A stretch of 6,022 bases of DNA from Alphaproteobacteria bacterium (lineage in GTDB: Bacteria; Pseudomonadota; Alphaproteobacteria; SHNJ01): positions 1 to 6,022 of the forward strand of contig CANGQU010000048.1 in assembly GCA_947456345.1 (NCBI GenBank). Direction: 5' to 3'. Shown one piece after another: positions 5,695-6,022 of the stretch. Numbering within the stretch: the first letter of the stretch is position 1; each line of letters begins with the position of its first letter. A program made the translations under genes and the position numbers. The notes under the pieces are model-generated. The model was given only the letters and a program-made list of their open reading frames with translations. It did no database searches and was not told the origin of the DNA.

Positions 5695-6022
5695 GTCTTA
5701 CTTGCGGTATCGTCGGCCTGCCCAATGTTGGCAAATCCACTTTGTTCAATGCGCTAACGGCATCGGCGGCCGCAGCGGCAGCGAATTATCCGTTTTGCAC
5801 CATCGAACCCAATGTCGGCCGCGTCGCCGTCCCTGACGAGCGCTTGGACAAATTGGCTAAAATCGCTTCCTCGGCCAAAATCATCCCGACCTTTATTGAA
5901 TTCGTTGATATCGCCGGGATTGTGCGCGGCGCATCCAAGGGCGAAGGACTGGGCAATCAATTTTTGGCCAATATCCGCGAGGTCGATGCGATCATTCATG
6001 TCGTGCGCTGTTTCGACGGCGG
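5691..6022 (+). CDS. ychF: Obg-like ATPase YchF, N-terminal part (cut by window end)
   Basis: YchF/OLA1 is a TRAFAC-class P-loop protein that prefers ATP to GTP, binds ribosomes and is linked to stress responses. Only the first 110 codons are in the window; the full protein is usually about 365 residues, so the rest of the G domain, the coiled coil and the TGS domain are missing. Visible are the Walker A loop GLPNVGKST (9-17), [20 protein letters not shown] (32-51), and the switch II/G3 region [20 protein letters not shown] (73-92), with the hydrophobic residue after DxAG that marks the HAS-GTPase group, then [14 protein letters not shown] (95-108). AAAGG at 5679-5683 is a good RBS, 7 nt from the ATG. 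The start overlaps the pth stop as ATGA. pth-ychF is a widespread pairing. Confidence 0.97.
   Translation, partial: MSLTCGIVGLPNVGKSTLFNALTASAAAAAANYPFCTIEPNVGRVAVPDERLDKLAKIASSAKIIPTFIEFVDIAGIVRGASKGEGLGNQFLANIREVDAIIHVVRCFDG

Overview
The window carries seven well-supported protein genes on the plus strand. They fall into two blocks typical of Alphaproteobacteria: lgt, a MidA/NDUFAF7-type methyltransferase gene and pgeF (1-2818), then prs, rplY, pth and ychF (2892 to the window end). From memory, both gene orders recur in alphaproteobacterial chromosomes. The long CTC/TL5-type L25, the 311-residue Prs and the mitochondrial-type methyltransferase fit the same group. Base composition is moderate, with many AT-rich codons beside GC-rich ones, so I would not assign a genus. 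This looks like core chromosome: there are no transposases, integrases, tRNA genes, rRNA genes or CRISPR arrays.

Layout. lgt (1-804) overlaps the methyltransferase gene (785-1846) by 20 nt. A 192-bp gap follows, holding a composite palindromic element (1917-1995) made of two inverted REP-like units. pgeF (2039-2818) comes next. A good sigma70-type promoter (2830-2858) and a Shine-Dalgarno motif lie ahead of prs (2892-3827). Between prs and rplY is about 0.5 kb without a recognisable gene. It holds a possible minus-strand orphan reading frame (3824-4132), a second good promoter with a small palindrome in its spacer (4183-4211), and a leader of about 117 nt before rplY. rplY (4335-5063), pth (5134-5694) and ychF (5691 to the end, truncated) probably form one transcription unit. 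The rplY-pth junction is filled by four 7-bp repeats in one orientation and four in the other, forming a long inverted repeat that contains the pth start codon.

Function. Lgt lipidates prolipoproteins in the inner membrane. The methyltransferase probably modifies a protein, by analogy with the complex I assembly factor NDUFAF7. PgeF is a laccase-domain enzyme linked to purine nucleoside cleavage and peptidoglycan fidelity. Prs makes PRPP. L25, peptidyl-tRNA hydrolase and YchF all serve the ribosome and translation.

I found no new multi-gene system. The features most worth a second look are the heptamer repeat around the pth start, the composite palindrome before pgeF, and the orphan frame with the regulatory DNA between prs and rplY.
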